Shown: positions 12,769 through 21,035 of the stretch, piece after piece | Position numbering within the stretch: the first letter of the stretch is position 1 | Layout of the letters: each line of letters opens with the position of its first letter | Assembly (NCBI GenBank): GCA_028751875.1 | Contig: CM054145.1 | Coordinates: 44,817,754 to 44,881,753 of the forward strand | DNA: 64,000 nt | Reading direction: 5' to 3' | From: Rapana venosa | Lineage: Eukaryota > Mollusca > Gastropoda > Neogastropoda > Muricidae | The notes under the pieces: model-generated | Seen by the model: only the letters and a program-made list of their open reading frames with translations | Told to the model about the DNA's origin: nothing | Databases searched by the model: none | Translations under genes and position numbers: made by a program

Positions 12769-15636
12769 GACAGAGAGAAAGAGAGAGAGAAAAGACACAG
12801 AGACAGAGACAGAGAGGTAGACTGACAGACTGACAGACCTAGAGACAGAGAAATTGACAGGACACATGAAAAGAGAGAGAGAGGGGGGGGGGGGGGGGGA
12901 GGGGGGGAGTGACAGACAGAGAGTGAAACAGACTGACAGATAGAGGCACAGAGATGAATAGACATGTAAGGTAAAAGACAGCCAACCATATACAAATGGA
13001 CAGACAGACAGATGGAATGAAAGACAGAGAGAAAGATAAGTAACAAAAACAATACAATTTTTTTTAATTTAAAAAAACAATTATATACAAGGAAAGAAGA
13101 GGATAAGAAATTAACTCTGAAGGGGACAATTTTACAATGTAAATGTTTCTTAAATGATAAGAAATTCACTCTGAAGGGGACAATTAATTACAATGTAAAT
13201 GTTTCTTAAATGATGTCACTGGGAAACAACTTCAAATGAAAAAAAAAACACCACAAAAAGTACATCTGTAACATTTATATATGTTGCTTTCATAAACCAG
13301 CATTAATGTCTGCTGAAACATAGAGATCAGTGCAGAAGAACATCCACACATGTGCATAGTTAAGTGTCACTGATTTCTTGAAGCACACCTCTTACACACT
13401 GTAAGAATCTGAAGCAAGGCTAAAGCCTTTACCTGCCTGCCAGTCCAGTTGAAGTCAACTTTCAAGAGAGAGATATATATATATATATCAATTATGTTAT
13501 CATAAGAAAATGCACACACTGTATGTAAAGACCATCACTCGCAAAACTGAATTAAGTGACTGGAGAGTGCCTACTCATTGATGATAAGATATAGGATTCA
13601 AGGGTATCAGTTTCAAAATGCCCTTATCTTAAGCTGCTTGATATTCTACGCGATATTCTTGTTCTACAGTGTACCATACTGTGTGAAGGACCTCTCTGTC
13701 ATCCCCTCCTCCAGTGCTATTTGTCAATGACAAACTACCAGAGTATATCATGACCAAGTTAACATATTGGTATCCATTTTGTTACCAAAACAAACCTGAA
13801 AGGGAGTGGTCAAGACTTGGTTCTATGTACCCATTTATGGAAAACAGGTTTGTTTAATCAATTGTTGACAACTATTGTAACACTGTATCAAATGATTATC
13901 ATTTCAAAATGCACCACTTAGCAAAACTCTTACTGGTGTCACTGCTATTGCTAATAACTCACTCAGACATCGCAACCAACAAACAAAAAAGAAAGAAGAA
14001 AGAAAGAAAATCCAGGACTCAAAATCTCTCACAAGTGCAAAAAGTATTATTCCAAACACACCTGTGTATCGCACATTTTATTATCTGTAAGAATATGTAT
14101 GTGCAACAGTTTTAACAAATAAAGTATACCAAAAGTGTAGCAACTAAATAGACCTGTTTAAAATTCTGGTTTTTACTTAACAATTGATAAATGGTATTAT
14201 ATTGAGAAAAAGTAAATATTGACAGATAGGCTGGTTTCATACATACATTAAAATGATAAAACATGTCCGATTAGACCTATTGTGACTTTTTATTGATTTT
14301 TAGTGTTTAATATATTAAAATCACTATGATTCTTAAAGAAAACAAATGCAGCAAAGAGCGAAAGAACAGCACTGAAGATGAAGAAAGAAACGGATGAGAT
14401 GGATTGAAAGACACTAGAAAACAGCAAAAGTTGGGCAAACAAAGAGGCAGACTTACAGGTAAAAATAAGGTAAGAAAATGGGGGGGGGGGGGGGGAGAGA
14501 AAAAAAAGATATATGACAAAGAGTGACAGATAAAGAGACTGACAGATTAAAATAACTTGAATATAAACAGTCTACAGACAACCAACTATCTGTATCACAC
14601 ACAACAGAAAACTTATAACAACCGAGACAATATCATCCATTTGTAACAAAATATCAGAACAAACAGTCCAGGCTCATTTAACGACCTCAAACCGTTCTGC
14701 TTTGTCAGTTAAACTTACAAATATCTCTTCTGAATTTATAAAATGAAACACATAAAGACAGTCTAATGAATTATCACAAAATAACAAGTAATAAAATCCT
14801 CTGCAGATGACTGACATTCTGGTTATAGTTGGTGTTATTGCTGCTGGGAGTGGTATTAAAATAATGTGTACTGTTGTAAAACACACACACTTGTACACTG
14901 CAGTGAGGTCCAGTTTAAAAAAAAAAAATTTCAAATGTGCCCTCTCACCTCCAAAGCTTAAAACACTGAGGATCTCTGAAGCATATGTGTTTTCTGCATG
15001 TATCTGCCCTGCAGTACAAGTAAACATTTTCAACTATAACTGAAGTACACATTAACTAATGACCCTAAGAAAAGAAAAAAACAACAAACAAGCAACAACA
15101 AAAATAATGACCCTTTCACATTAAATAGTGACCCTTCATTATGAACGCCAACAAGCTGGTATATATGGCTTCCTAGATTAACGATAAGGAGTGCCTTAAT
15201 AACATGACTCTAATCCCTTGGTCAATAATTGCTGTTCCTGTACCAAGACCATGCCATTCCTGTGTTCACTTTAGACTTCTCCTTCGGGTGATTAACCAGT
15301 TTGGATCCTATACTGATCAACAATAAAGAAGAATTCATTCACATATAATTATATTTATAGATCTACAGATGTATGCACTGGACACAAGCACACACACACA
15401 CAAACACACACACACACACATACACATGCACACACACACACACACACACACATTCATGCACACACGTACGCACACACACAGTACAGCACAGTGTTGAAGA
15501 TAGAAAAATTGTGTAAATATGGATAACCTTATGTGTACATTTTGAGGTAATAGAGAGGAAAATAGACAGACAGACAGACCAAAAGAGAGACAGACCAACC
15601 AACCAACAGACAGAGTCAGAGGGAAGTTAGTGTGTG

Positions 15637-15732
<96 letters not shown>

Positions 15733-17657
15733 CATGTATTAGAATAGATAGACCAGTCAGACATACACACAGATCAGTCAGACAAACAGACATACACAAA
15801 CAGATAAGACCTGGTTCACAATATAACCAAAAATTCTCTTTACACACTACCACTTAGCTCAATTTTTTTAAAAATCAAACATAACATCCAAGCAATAAAT
15901 TCAGCATTTGACTGTGTAAAGTACTACAATAAGGTTTCGGGCATAAGTTCATGTTATAGCCTTTTTAGATTAAGACCGTCGCTTGATATCAGGAACAAAA
16001 AAAAAGAGAACAATAACCATGACCTATTTACATTCATAAAATATTGATTCAAAACACTTTTGTTATTACACTTCATTCTTTCCCCTCATCTGTGTTTAAA
16101 ACTGTTCTTAAATTATGACCAACAATACTCAGTGTTGCTGAACATCCATCTATAAAGTTTATACTAATTAATATTTTTTCATATACATGTATGAATCCTA
16201 CTCTCCACCATCAGCACTACCGCCTCCACCACCACACTCCAGAAGACATAGAAGAGACAGGCAACAAGACGGGGAAAAAAAGGAAAAAAAAGCCCACCTC
16301 TACAGTACTTACAGACTGTATGCTCACAACCACACACAATGCCCACTCCACTTTTTGATACTGAAGCTGAAAGTGCATTCTGATCATTTCCATAGACAAC
16401 TTTCCATGGATGAATGCAAAGCAGAGACTCCCACAAAAAATAAAACAAAACTTACAAGTAGTCCCCTCTCCAGTTTGATTAAGTTTTCTGGCACCACTTC
16501 CATTAAGCAAAGGCCTTTTGGCATTGTCTTCACACTCAAACCAAGCCAGTGTAATTTTTGCAAAAGTGGATCAGTCTGCAGTGTAGATGCAGCATCCCAC
16601 CAAAACCACTTTCTGTTTGGTGGTTTTTTTTCCACTCAGCAACTCACCAGTGGTTTCATTCATAGTTCCCGGTAGCTCACCAGCTGTTTTCCCTTCTGCA
16701 GGTTCAACAGCTGTTGCTACAATTGGCTCATGAGCTTTTTCTTCACCTGGCTCAGTATCTGCTGTTCCTTCAGGTGGCTTACCACCTGTTTCTCTCGTTT
16801 CCTCTGTCAGCTCACTAGCTGCTTCTCTGGTTTCTTTGCTTATCTCGCCAGATCTTGCATTCATTTCCTCAGTGAAATCATTGGTAGCATCCACATCTGC
16901 TTCGGCTGAGTGTAGCCAATACAGGACATGTTAAACACTTATCATCAGACACAAGGGACAAACCTTTTGTAATTATTTCAGATGCCAACTCATCATGCCA
17001 ATGAAATGTATTTAACTGGCAAAAAAAAAAAAAAAAGAAGTGGTGATGTCAAGAAAGAAACAAGTACTCAGGAAAACTCCGAAAAGTGACAGAGATTTAA
17101 AAGAAAAATTAATCATTTGTTATTATTTTTAATGTTATCACATTTTCAATGCCACTCACATCACTGTTGTATCTCTAAAGACTTATGCTCATAACACTTG
17201 CTGATATTCTTCTCAAAGATTTTTTTCAGTTTAATGTATAATTTAGAAGTACACGATTAAGTGATCATTTCTGGATTATCACTATCTCTGATACAACTAC
17301 TTTCATTTTTTCATTATCAAGATTATGAACTCTTGTATGTGTTATCTATATGGAAGCACATAAACCAGGTGAAAGGTACTCAGACTGCTAGAGAAACACT
17401 CAAGAAAGAAAAAGAAACAAACACACAAATACCATTTAAAAACACAGGCAGACCAACACAGACACACACAGACACATGTACATACACACACCAGTTCACA
17501 CACACACACCAGTTCACACACACACTCCATAAATCTTACTTTTTGCTGCATGAGGAGACTTGGTAGGAGATGGAGATTCATCTTCTTCTTCATTGCTGAA
17601 GTCATCACTGTAACCATCATACTCATCCTCCGCATAACTGTCCTGTCTTTCAGCCAT
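1268..17657 (-). CDS. Unrecognised gene: acidic N-terminus followed by an array of phase-1 microexons (partial, 3' end off window)
   Basis: Gene-level entry; exons are listed separately. I do not recognise the family. The protein starts MAERQDSYAEDEYDGYSDD, continues through an 86-codon Glu/Thr-rich exon, then through at least 13 microexons encoding 15-20 residue peptides, many ending DSFFDTGG. No signal peptide, membrane segment or catalytic motif is visible, so the product looks acidic and intrinsically disordered. Every accepted intron is phase 1 with consensus GTGAG or GTAAG donors and CAG acceptors, so exons can be skipped or included without shifting the frame. The gene is divergent from the SH3BGR-type gene at 19267, with ~1.6 kb between the start codons. 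The 3' end lies beyond position 1. Exon membership is inferred from phase, splice sites and mutual similarity; transcript evidence would be needed to confirm the order. Confidence 0.6.
1792..1836 (-). CDS. Microexon (45 nt, SFFDSRG variant)
   Basis: Encodes GNSIEPDADSFFDSRG; TGTGCAG acceptor, GTGAGCT donor, phase 1-1. It combines the GNS start of E6 with the DSFFD core of the A exons. Confidence 0.62.
2450..2503 (-). CDS. Microexon B0 (54 nt, diverged)
   Basis: Encodes GRSTAPTTHTVENNPAPQG; TTGCAG acceptor, GTGAGAGG donor, phase 1-1. Same length and APTT.xVExNPxP frame as B1-B3 but with about seven residue differences, so it is the oldest or least homogenised B copy. Confidence 0.63.
3047..3345 (+). 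repeat. SINE with chimeric tRNA / 5S rRNA head
   Basis: The head begins TTGGATAGCTCAGTGGTCGG, a tRNA D-arm/A-box-like start. Positions 3093-3137 match the internal part of 5S rRNA: AAGTTAAGCAGCGTCG, then GGTTA, then TTGGATGGGTGACCG. The body continues to GGGACTCCTTTACCTTTACC. A full-length inverted copy lies at 37661-37954 and a partial one at 44255-44387. It sits in an intron of the microexon gene. Confidence 0.8.
3559..3606 (-). CDS. Microexon A1 (48 nt)
   Basis: Encodes EQYNVGPRGDSFFDPGG; TTTCAG acceptor, GTGAGATT donor, phase 1-1. Most 3' of the 48-nt A exons. Confidence 0.67.
4465..4518 (-). CDS. Microexon B1 (54 nt)
   Basis: Encodes GSSNAPTTQSVEINPTPKG; TTGCAG acceptor, GTGAGAT donor, phase 1-1. 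Differs from B3 at one residue. Confidence 0.66.
5414..5461 (-). CDS. Microexon A2 (48 nt)
   Basis: Encodes GQDNVGPRPDSFFDTGG; ATTGCAG acceptor, GTGAGG donor, phase 1-1. Lies 1.92 kb from A3 in a tandemly duplicated unit. Confidence 0.68.
6478..6531 (-). CDS. Microexon B2 (54 nt)
   Basis: Encodes GNNNASTTQSVEINPTPKG; TTGCAG acceptor, GTGAGG donor, phase 1-1. Second B-type exon. Confidence 0.66.
7076..7146. repeat. (AC)n microsatellite
   Basis: Near-perfect AC dinucleotide repeat inside an intron of the microexon gene. Another dinucleotide tract, (AT)n, lies at 6215-6270. Confidence 0.95.
7333..7380 (-). CDS. Microexon A3 (48 nt)
   Basis: Encodes GQGNVGPRGDSFFDTGG; ATTGCAG acceptor, GTGAG donor, phase 1-1. 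Nearly identical to A2, as are its flanks. Confidence 0.68.
7732..8128 (-). repeat. tRNA-headed SINE, family 2
   Basis: In minus sense it starts with a tRNA-like head (GGTCTAGAGGTAACGCGCC, then B box GGTTCATATCC). It continues through AAGAACCCACGGCAACAAGA and GTTGTCCCTGGCAAAATTCT, and ends with GGGTGGCGCTGCTC, an AGAGCAGCCCGAATTTCACG tail and GAGAAATCTGCGTGAC. A plus-strand copy is at 20418-20829. It disrupts the third duplicated unit of the microexon gene. Confidence 0.85.
9063..9116 (-). CDS. Microexon B3 (54 nt, TTQSV type)
   Basis: Encodes GSSNAPTTQSVDINPTPKG with split codons; TTGCAG acceptor, GTGAGATT donor, phase 1-1. It is the most 5' of four B-type exons, in the duplicated unit enlarged by a SINE insertion at 7732-8128. 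Confidence 0.66.
10183..10227 (-). CDS. Microexon A4 (45 nt, SFFDIGG variant)
   Basis: Encodes GYSVGPQDDSFFDIGG; TTTTCAG acceptor, GTGAGAG donor, phase 1-1. Same core as A5, with Gln-Asp-Asp in place of Arg-x-Asp. Confidence 0.65.
10960..11004 (-). CDS. Microexon A5 (45 nt, SFFDTGG type)
   Basis: Encodes EKSIGPRADSFFDTGG including split codons; TTTTCAG acceptor, GTGAGATG donor, phase 1-1. One codon shorter than the A exons at 3.6-7.4 kb. Confidence 0.66.
12216..12260 (-). CDS. Microexon E6 (45 nt)
   Basis: Encodes GNSNGLDADIVSKATG counting the split glycine codons; TTTGCAG acceptor and GTGAGAG donor, phase 1-1. It resembles the microexon at 1792-1836 in its first half (GNS....DAD) but lacks the SFFD core. 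A 165-bp tandem duplication lies just upstream in the intron. Confidence 0.55.
12276..12605. repeat. 165-bp tandem duplication
   Basis: Two adjacent copies, 12276-12440 and 12441-12605, differ at only a few positions. They start 15 bp upstream, in transcript sense, of the acceptor of microexon E6, so the duplication lies inside the 3' part of that intron. Confidence 0.85.
12610..12912. repeat. Composite microsatellite: CT/GA, GACA and poly-G
   Basis: Consecutive (GCTC), (CT), (GA), (GACA) and G-run tracts. Long reading frames here on both strands are repeat artefacts. Confidence 0.95.
13102..13209. repeat. 54-bp tandem duplication
   Basis: GATAAGAAATT is followed by the same ~50 bp at 13102 and 13156 with a few differences, ending CTTAAAT. 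Confidence 0.8.
14949..15008 (-). CDS. Microexon E7 (60 nt, or 45 nt with the inner acceptor)
   Basis: Encodes GQIHAENTYASEILSVLSFG before a GTGAG donor. Two acceptors lie 15 nt apart: CTGCAG before 15008 and CATGCAG before 14993. Both keep phase 1, so use of either adds or removes QIHAE. The core resembles the microexon at 1268-1312 (ASEI followed by Leu and Gly). Confidence 0.6.
15386..15730. repeat. (CA)n and (GT)n microsatellites
   Basis: A (CA)-rich tract at 15386-15480 and an almost pure ~98-bp (GT)n at 15631-15729, in opposite dinucleotide sense, with GACA repeats between. No gene. Confidence 0.95.
16313..16366 (-). CDS. Candidate exon (54 nt, phase 1-1), uncertain
   Basis: CTTTCAG acceptor and GTAAGTAC donor bracket an open frame reading SVSKSGVGIVCGCEHTV. 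Phase fits the gene. The last base T restricts what can follow; the long form of E7, starting GG, would give Trp. The Cys content differs from all other exons, which argues against it. Confidence 0.3.
16456..16527 (-). CDS. Candidate exon (72 nt, phase 1-1), uncertain
   Basis: Between a GTGAAG acceptor and a GTAAG donor the frame reads NAKRPLLNGSGARKLNQTGE and on to TT, phase 1 at both ends. The last base is T, which gives a stop codon when joined to microexons beginning AA, AG or GA. It is therefore only usable if followed by the candidate at 16313-16366 or another compatible exon. The acceptor has a weak pyrimidine tract. It may be a rarely used or false exon. Confidence 0.3.
16648..16905 (-). 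CDS. Exon 2 of the microexon-array gene (Glu/Thr-rich, 86 codons)
   Basis: 258 nt exon with acceptor CTACACTCAG and donor GTGAGT, phase 1 at both ends. It encodes a low-complexity acidic segment (EADVDATNDFTEEMNARSG, later ETREAASELTEETRETGG, ending NETT). The frame is fully open across the exon. It is the largest exon of the gene and, like the microexons, is a multiple of three and can be skipped in frame. Confidence 0.68.
17540..17657 (-). CDS. Exon 1 (coding part) of the microexon-array gene
   Basis: 118 nt, 39 codons plus one base; donor GTAAG just below 17540. ATG at 17657-17655 is the first ATG of the open frame; the frame continues 5' without another ATG. The peptide contains YAEDEYDGYSDDF, EEEDE and SPSPTKSP, an acidic tract followed by a Ser/Pro segment that could be phosphorylated. 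It ends in phase 1, and its last base A joins CC of the next exon to make Thr. Confidence 0.72.
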
Positions 17658-19266
17658 CTTGTCTTTGGGTTGCTGAAGTTCTACGATTTCACATTGGATT
17701 TTCACTCAAACTGACCCAAAAGGTCTCTGCCATGATCATCTTGTCTTGTGGGAATCCATGATATAAGATTGTCCAAAATCACAGTGTTACCCTGAATCAG
17801 TTAAATTTCCTTCTGTGGAATCTTGTGATGTATGTGTGAAATCACTTGCAACATTTTTCACAATTGTTTTCTTCTTTTGTATAATGCTGTTAATGTGATG
17901 AACTTCATAACCTCAAGTTTACAAAAGTCAAAGTTTATAAATATGGATGATTTTAAAGCAATACTTTTACCTGTGGTAATATAATATATATATTGCTATT
18001 ACATATATATCAGACTTATTTTGTGTCAATCAACATTGCCACACACAAAAAAAGAAAATAACTCTACCCATCCAAAAAGTTCACTTTGAAAGTCTTCCAA
18101 AAAAAAATTTCATCCTTTCAATTACACACACCTAGTGATTTACAGATCTTATAATTCTCTATTTTCCCAAAGCATACATTGTATGTCTCATTGCTACTGC
18201 ATATTTACAAGCAATACAATAATTACATTACCATATTTCCTTGCATGAACACATTCATTAATGTGTTCATAACTGTATTTATTTCTAACTGTATTTAGAG
18301 TAGAAAAGGTAGCATTCTGCATCAGACTAACTTTCGGAAGAAAAAATGCAGTCATAAAATGTAAACAGTTTGTAGAAAAAAACCTTGTAATTTTAAAACA
18401 AATGCCTAATTGACTTTTTTGTACTTCATCTGCAATATAACAACAACAAAGTGAACCCAAACAAAGACAGCTATATACTGAGACGCTAGGAGAAATCACT
18501 GTAGAGCATCTTTTTCATCCCTTTCATTAGTTTACCTGTGCATATGCAGTTACCCTGACATTATTTACATTTTGTTCACTTAGCAGTGCGGTGATGTCTT
18601 TTGATTTCATGGTACTGATTACCCTAACTTTTACGACACTTGTCTAACCCCAACAAAGTGCAACAACACTTTTTTTTTGTTTTAATAACTGATTTTAGCT
18701 GTGCACTACATAATAAACTATACGACTTATTCGACTTTCAATAACTGCACTTTTGCCCACAAATTAACAGCTATTTGACTTCCAACTAAGAAAACACGTA
18801 TTTGACAAAATCTACTATGCCAAAAAAAGATTGGGTGCCACTTATGACCAGCAAAATTGTTTGCACCGCAACAAAGTAGGAAACAATTTGACACACTTAG
18901 CCGTAGCAACGCATCATAGCAACAGTAACTGAGCGCAGAGACACTAGTCTGCGTCCGGAGTCTCACAAAAAGAGAACATGATAAATGGGTTTTGTTCGCG
19001 AAATACCGGAATGTTTATCTGCCCCCAAGCAACTGCTCAACAACTCTCTTGCGTGTGTGTTCTATGTCATCAGAATTTCCGTTGTGGAAGTAGAATGACG
19101 TACCAACCTTTGCAGTGACGTTTATTGGCATCTTTCTTGGGAGTTTCGCTTTTGACACCTAGGGTGCTGCAGTTTTCGTCCAGGGACTCTCCACCTTCTT
19201 CGATATTTTGCAGTTTTCATTCTCATATTTCAAACAAAAAATCGACCGTAGATATACTAGATAGAT
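17658..19266. promoter_or_regulatory. Divergent intergenic region between the microexon gene and the SH3BGR-type gene
   Basis: The start codons at 17657 (minus) and 19267 (plus) face away from each other across 1.6 kb. The right part (18850-19260) is locally richer in CpG. It contains two AGCAAC half-sites at about 18904 and 18917, a CACTAGTCTGCGTCCGGAG segment and TGACG elements at 19095 and 19117. No TATA box was identified. The region probably contains 5' UTR or promoter of one or both genes; untranslated exons cannot be resolved. Confidence 0.4.
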
Positions 19267-19314
19267 ATGGGGCCGATCAAAGTCTTCATAACAAGCGTTC
19301 CAGGGAGTCTGAAC
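19267..19314 (+). CDS. SH3BGR: SH3BGR-type gene, exon 1
   Basis: 16 codons, MGPIKVFITSVPGSLN, followed by donor GTAAGTAAG. It matches the short first exon of the family, which encodes the first beta strand and turn (M.xKVFxxSxxGS). It is too short for ordinary ORF detection; it was found by looking upstream of exon 2 for this motif. Phase 0. Confidence 0.88.
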
Positions 19315-19473
19315 GTAAGTAAGGCTACTGACCGGTTTAGTGTTGCAGGGGACACCTTTTTCCATATAAGGAAAGATGTAGGTCAAGACTGAAAAACGCA
19401 TAGGCCTAATGTTGTTTGGTGACGAAATGGTTTGGGGCGAGCCATACGCATAATATTATGCTTGAACAGTGGA

Positions 19474-19514
<41 letters not shown>

Positions 19515-21004
19515 ATCGTAGTCATCCCTGTGTGCTATGCACTCATGTGGATGAAAAGGACAAAAACATGAATATGTGTTGATTGTGATTGCCAAATAGA
19601 AAGAAAGTGGTTTGTGTTTGTTTGTTTTTTGTTTTGTATTGTTTTGCTTTTTGAAAAAAGTGTTTTAGTTATTTTCAATACAATAAAGATTTGGGTTTGA
19701 CTCTCTCTCTTACCCATGTCCATGACAATGGCAAATTCTTTTATTTATATTCAAGTATATTTCCAACATATAAAGCTGTTTTTGTTGGCTTTTTTGGGGG
19801 GTGGGTGGGTGTTGGTTTTAAAAAAATTGATTTAAGTGAATACATACATGAATTGATAAATAAATGAATAGACAATAAATAATTGAATGAACAAACAGTG
19901 CTGTAATTCAGTCTTAAAACAATACTCATAAAAGCTGTATGAAACAGAAAAACATCAACAATGAAAGAAAAAAAACCCAACTCTGCTTGGACAAGTATTA
20001 TCAACAGCATGCTTTATTTGTTGTTGTTTGTTTTGTTCTCCCTGGTATGAACATTTTAAACTTTAAATTATAAAAAAATCTTTTATATTCACACAGTAAT
20101 TTGGCTCTTTATCTTCTTTGTAATTCTGTGTTGTTGCGTGATCATTTTCCATACATATAAATGATCCTCGTGCTGCACACAGCTATTCCTGTATTCCTTT
20201 TGCATTCCTCCTGCCTCAGTAAATCAATTCAATCAACCTTAGTCCAGGAAATATCAAATTACCAGTTAGGTCATACCTTGCTGTCACACTAACAGCAGTA
20301 GGAAATACTTCACTGCTGATGGATTGTGCTGTGTGGTGTCCTTTTTGAAGCAAACACAGGACATTGAGGACAGTATTATATATCTAGATCCCCAAAGACA
20401 CTGAAAATCACAGTATAGTGATCTGTAGTCTAGAGATAAAGCATCTGCCTGGAAAGTGATAAGTTTGGGTATGATCTGGGTCCAGGTTTCATCCTCATTT
20501 GTGCCTGAAAGTGAAATGTTTTTCCCCATCCTCTTGACTGTGAGAGGTGGTCTGGGTGCTAGTGTTTCAGATGAGACAATATTGAATAAACCGTGTGCAA
20601 TGTACATTTAGTGCACATAAAAGAACCCATGGCAACAACAAAGTTGTCCCTGGCAAAATTCTGTAGAAATTAGCCACTCAGATAGGGACACAAAAACACA
20701 TGCAGACAGGAAAAGAAGAAAAAAATATGGGTGGTGCTGCTGTAGATGTGACACTCTCTTTCCAGGGAGAGCAGCCCGAATTTCATGCAGAGAAATCTGG
20801 GCCTGTAACTTAAAGTGGTGTACAAATTATCCAAATTCCAAAGTTTTGAAGGTATACTGAGTGCGAGGGGTTAAGCTCAGTGTAGAATAGCAGTGATAAC
20901 CTGTTGCAGACCAGAGCTGGGCTTTTTTCATCTGGCCATGGTTTTCATTACAATCTTGAGCCTGTCTTTGATATGTAGTCCATCCATGAGTAGACAGGAA
21001 TCTT

Positions 21005-21035
<31 letters not shown>

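Noticed and set aside
12552..13169. 205-codon minus-strand frame rich in Ser/Leu/Val/Cys
   Set aside because: Translation of CT/GA, GACA and poly-G microsatellites.
14704..14740. Strong GTAAGT donor with a nearby TTCAG acceptor on the minus strand
   Set aside because: Would make an 11-nt exon that breaks the frame of the microexon gene.
15335..15853. 172-codon minus-strand frame with a His/Thr run and Cys/Val run
   Set aside because: Translation of (CA)n and (GT)n tracts.
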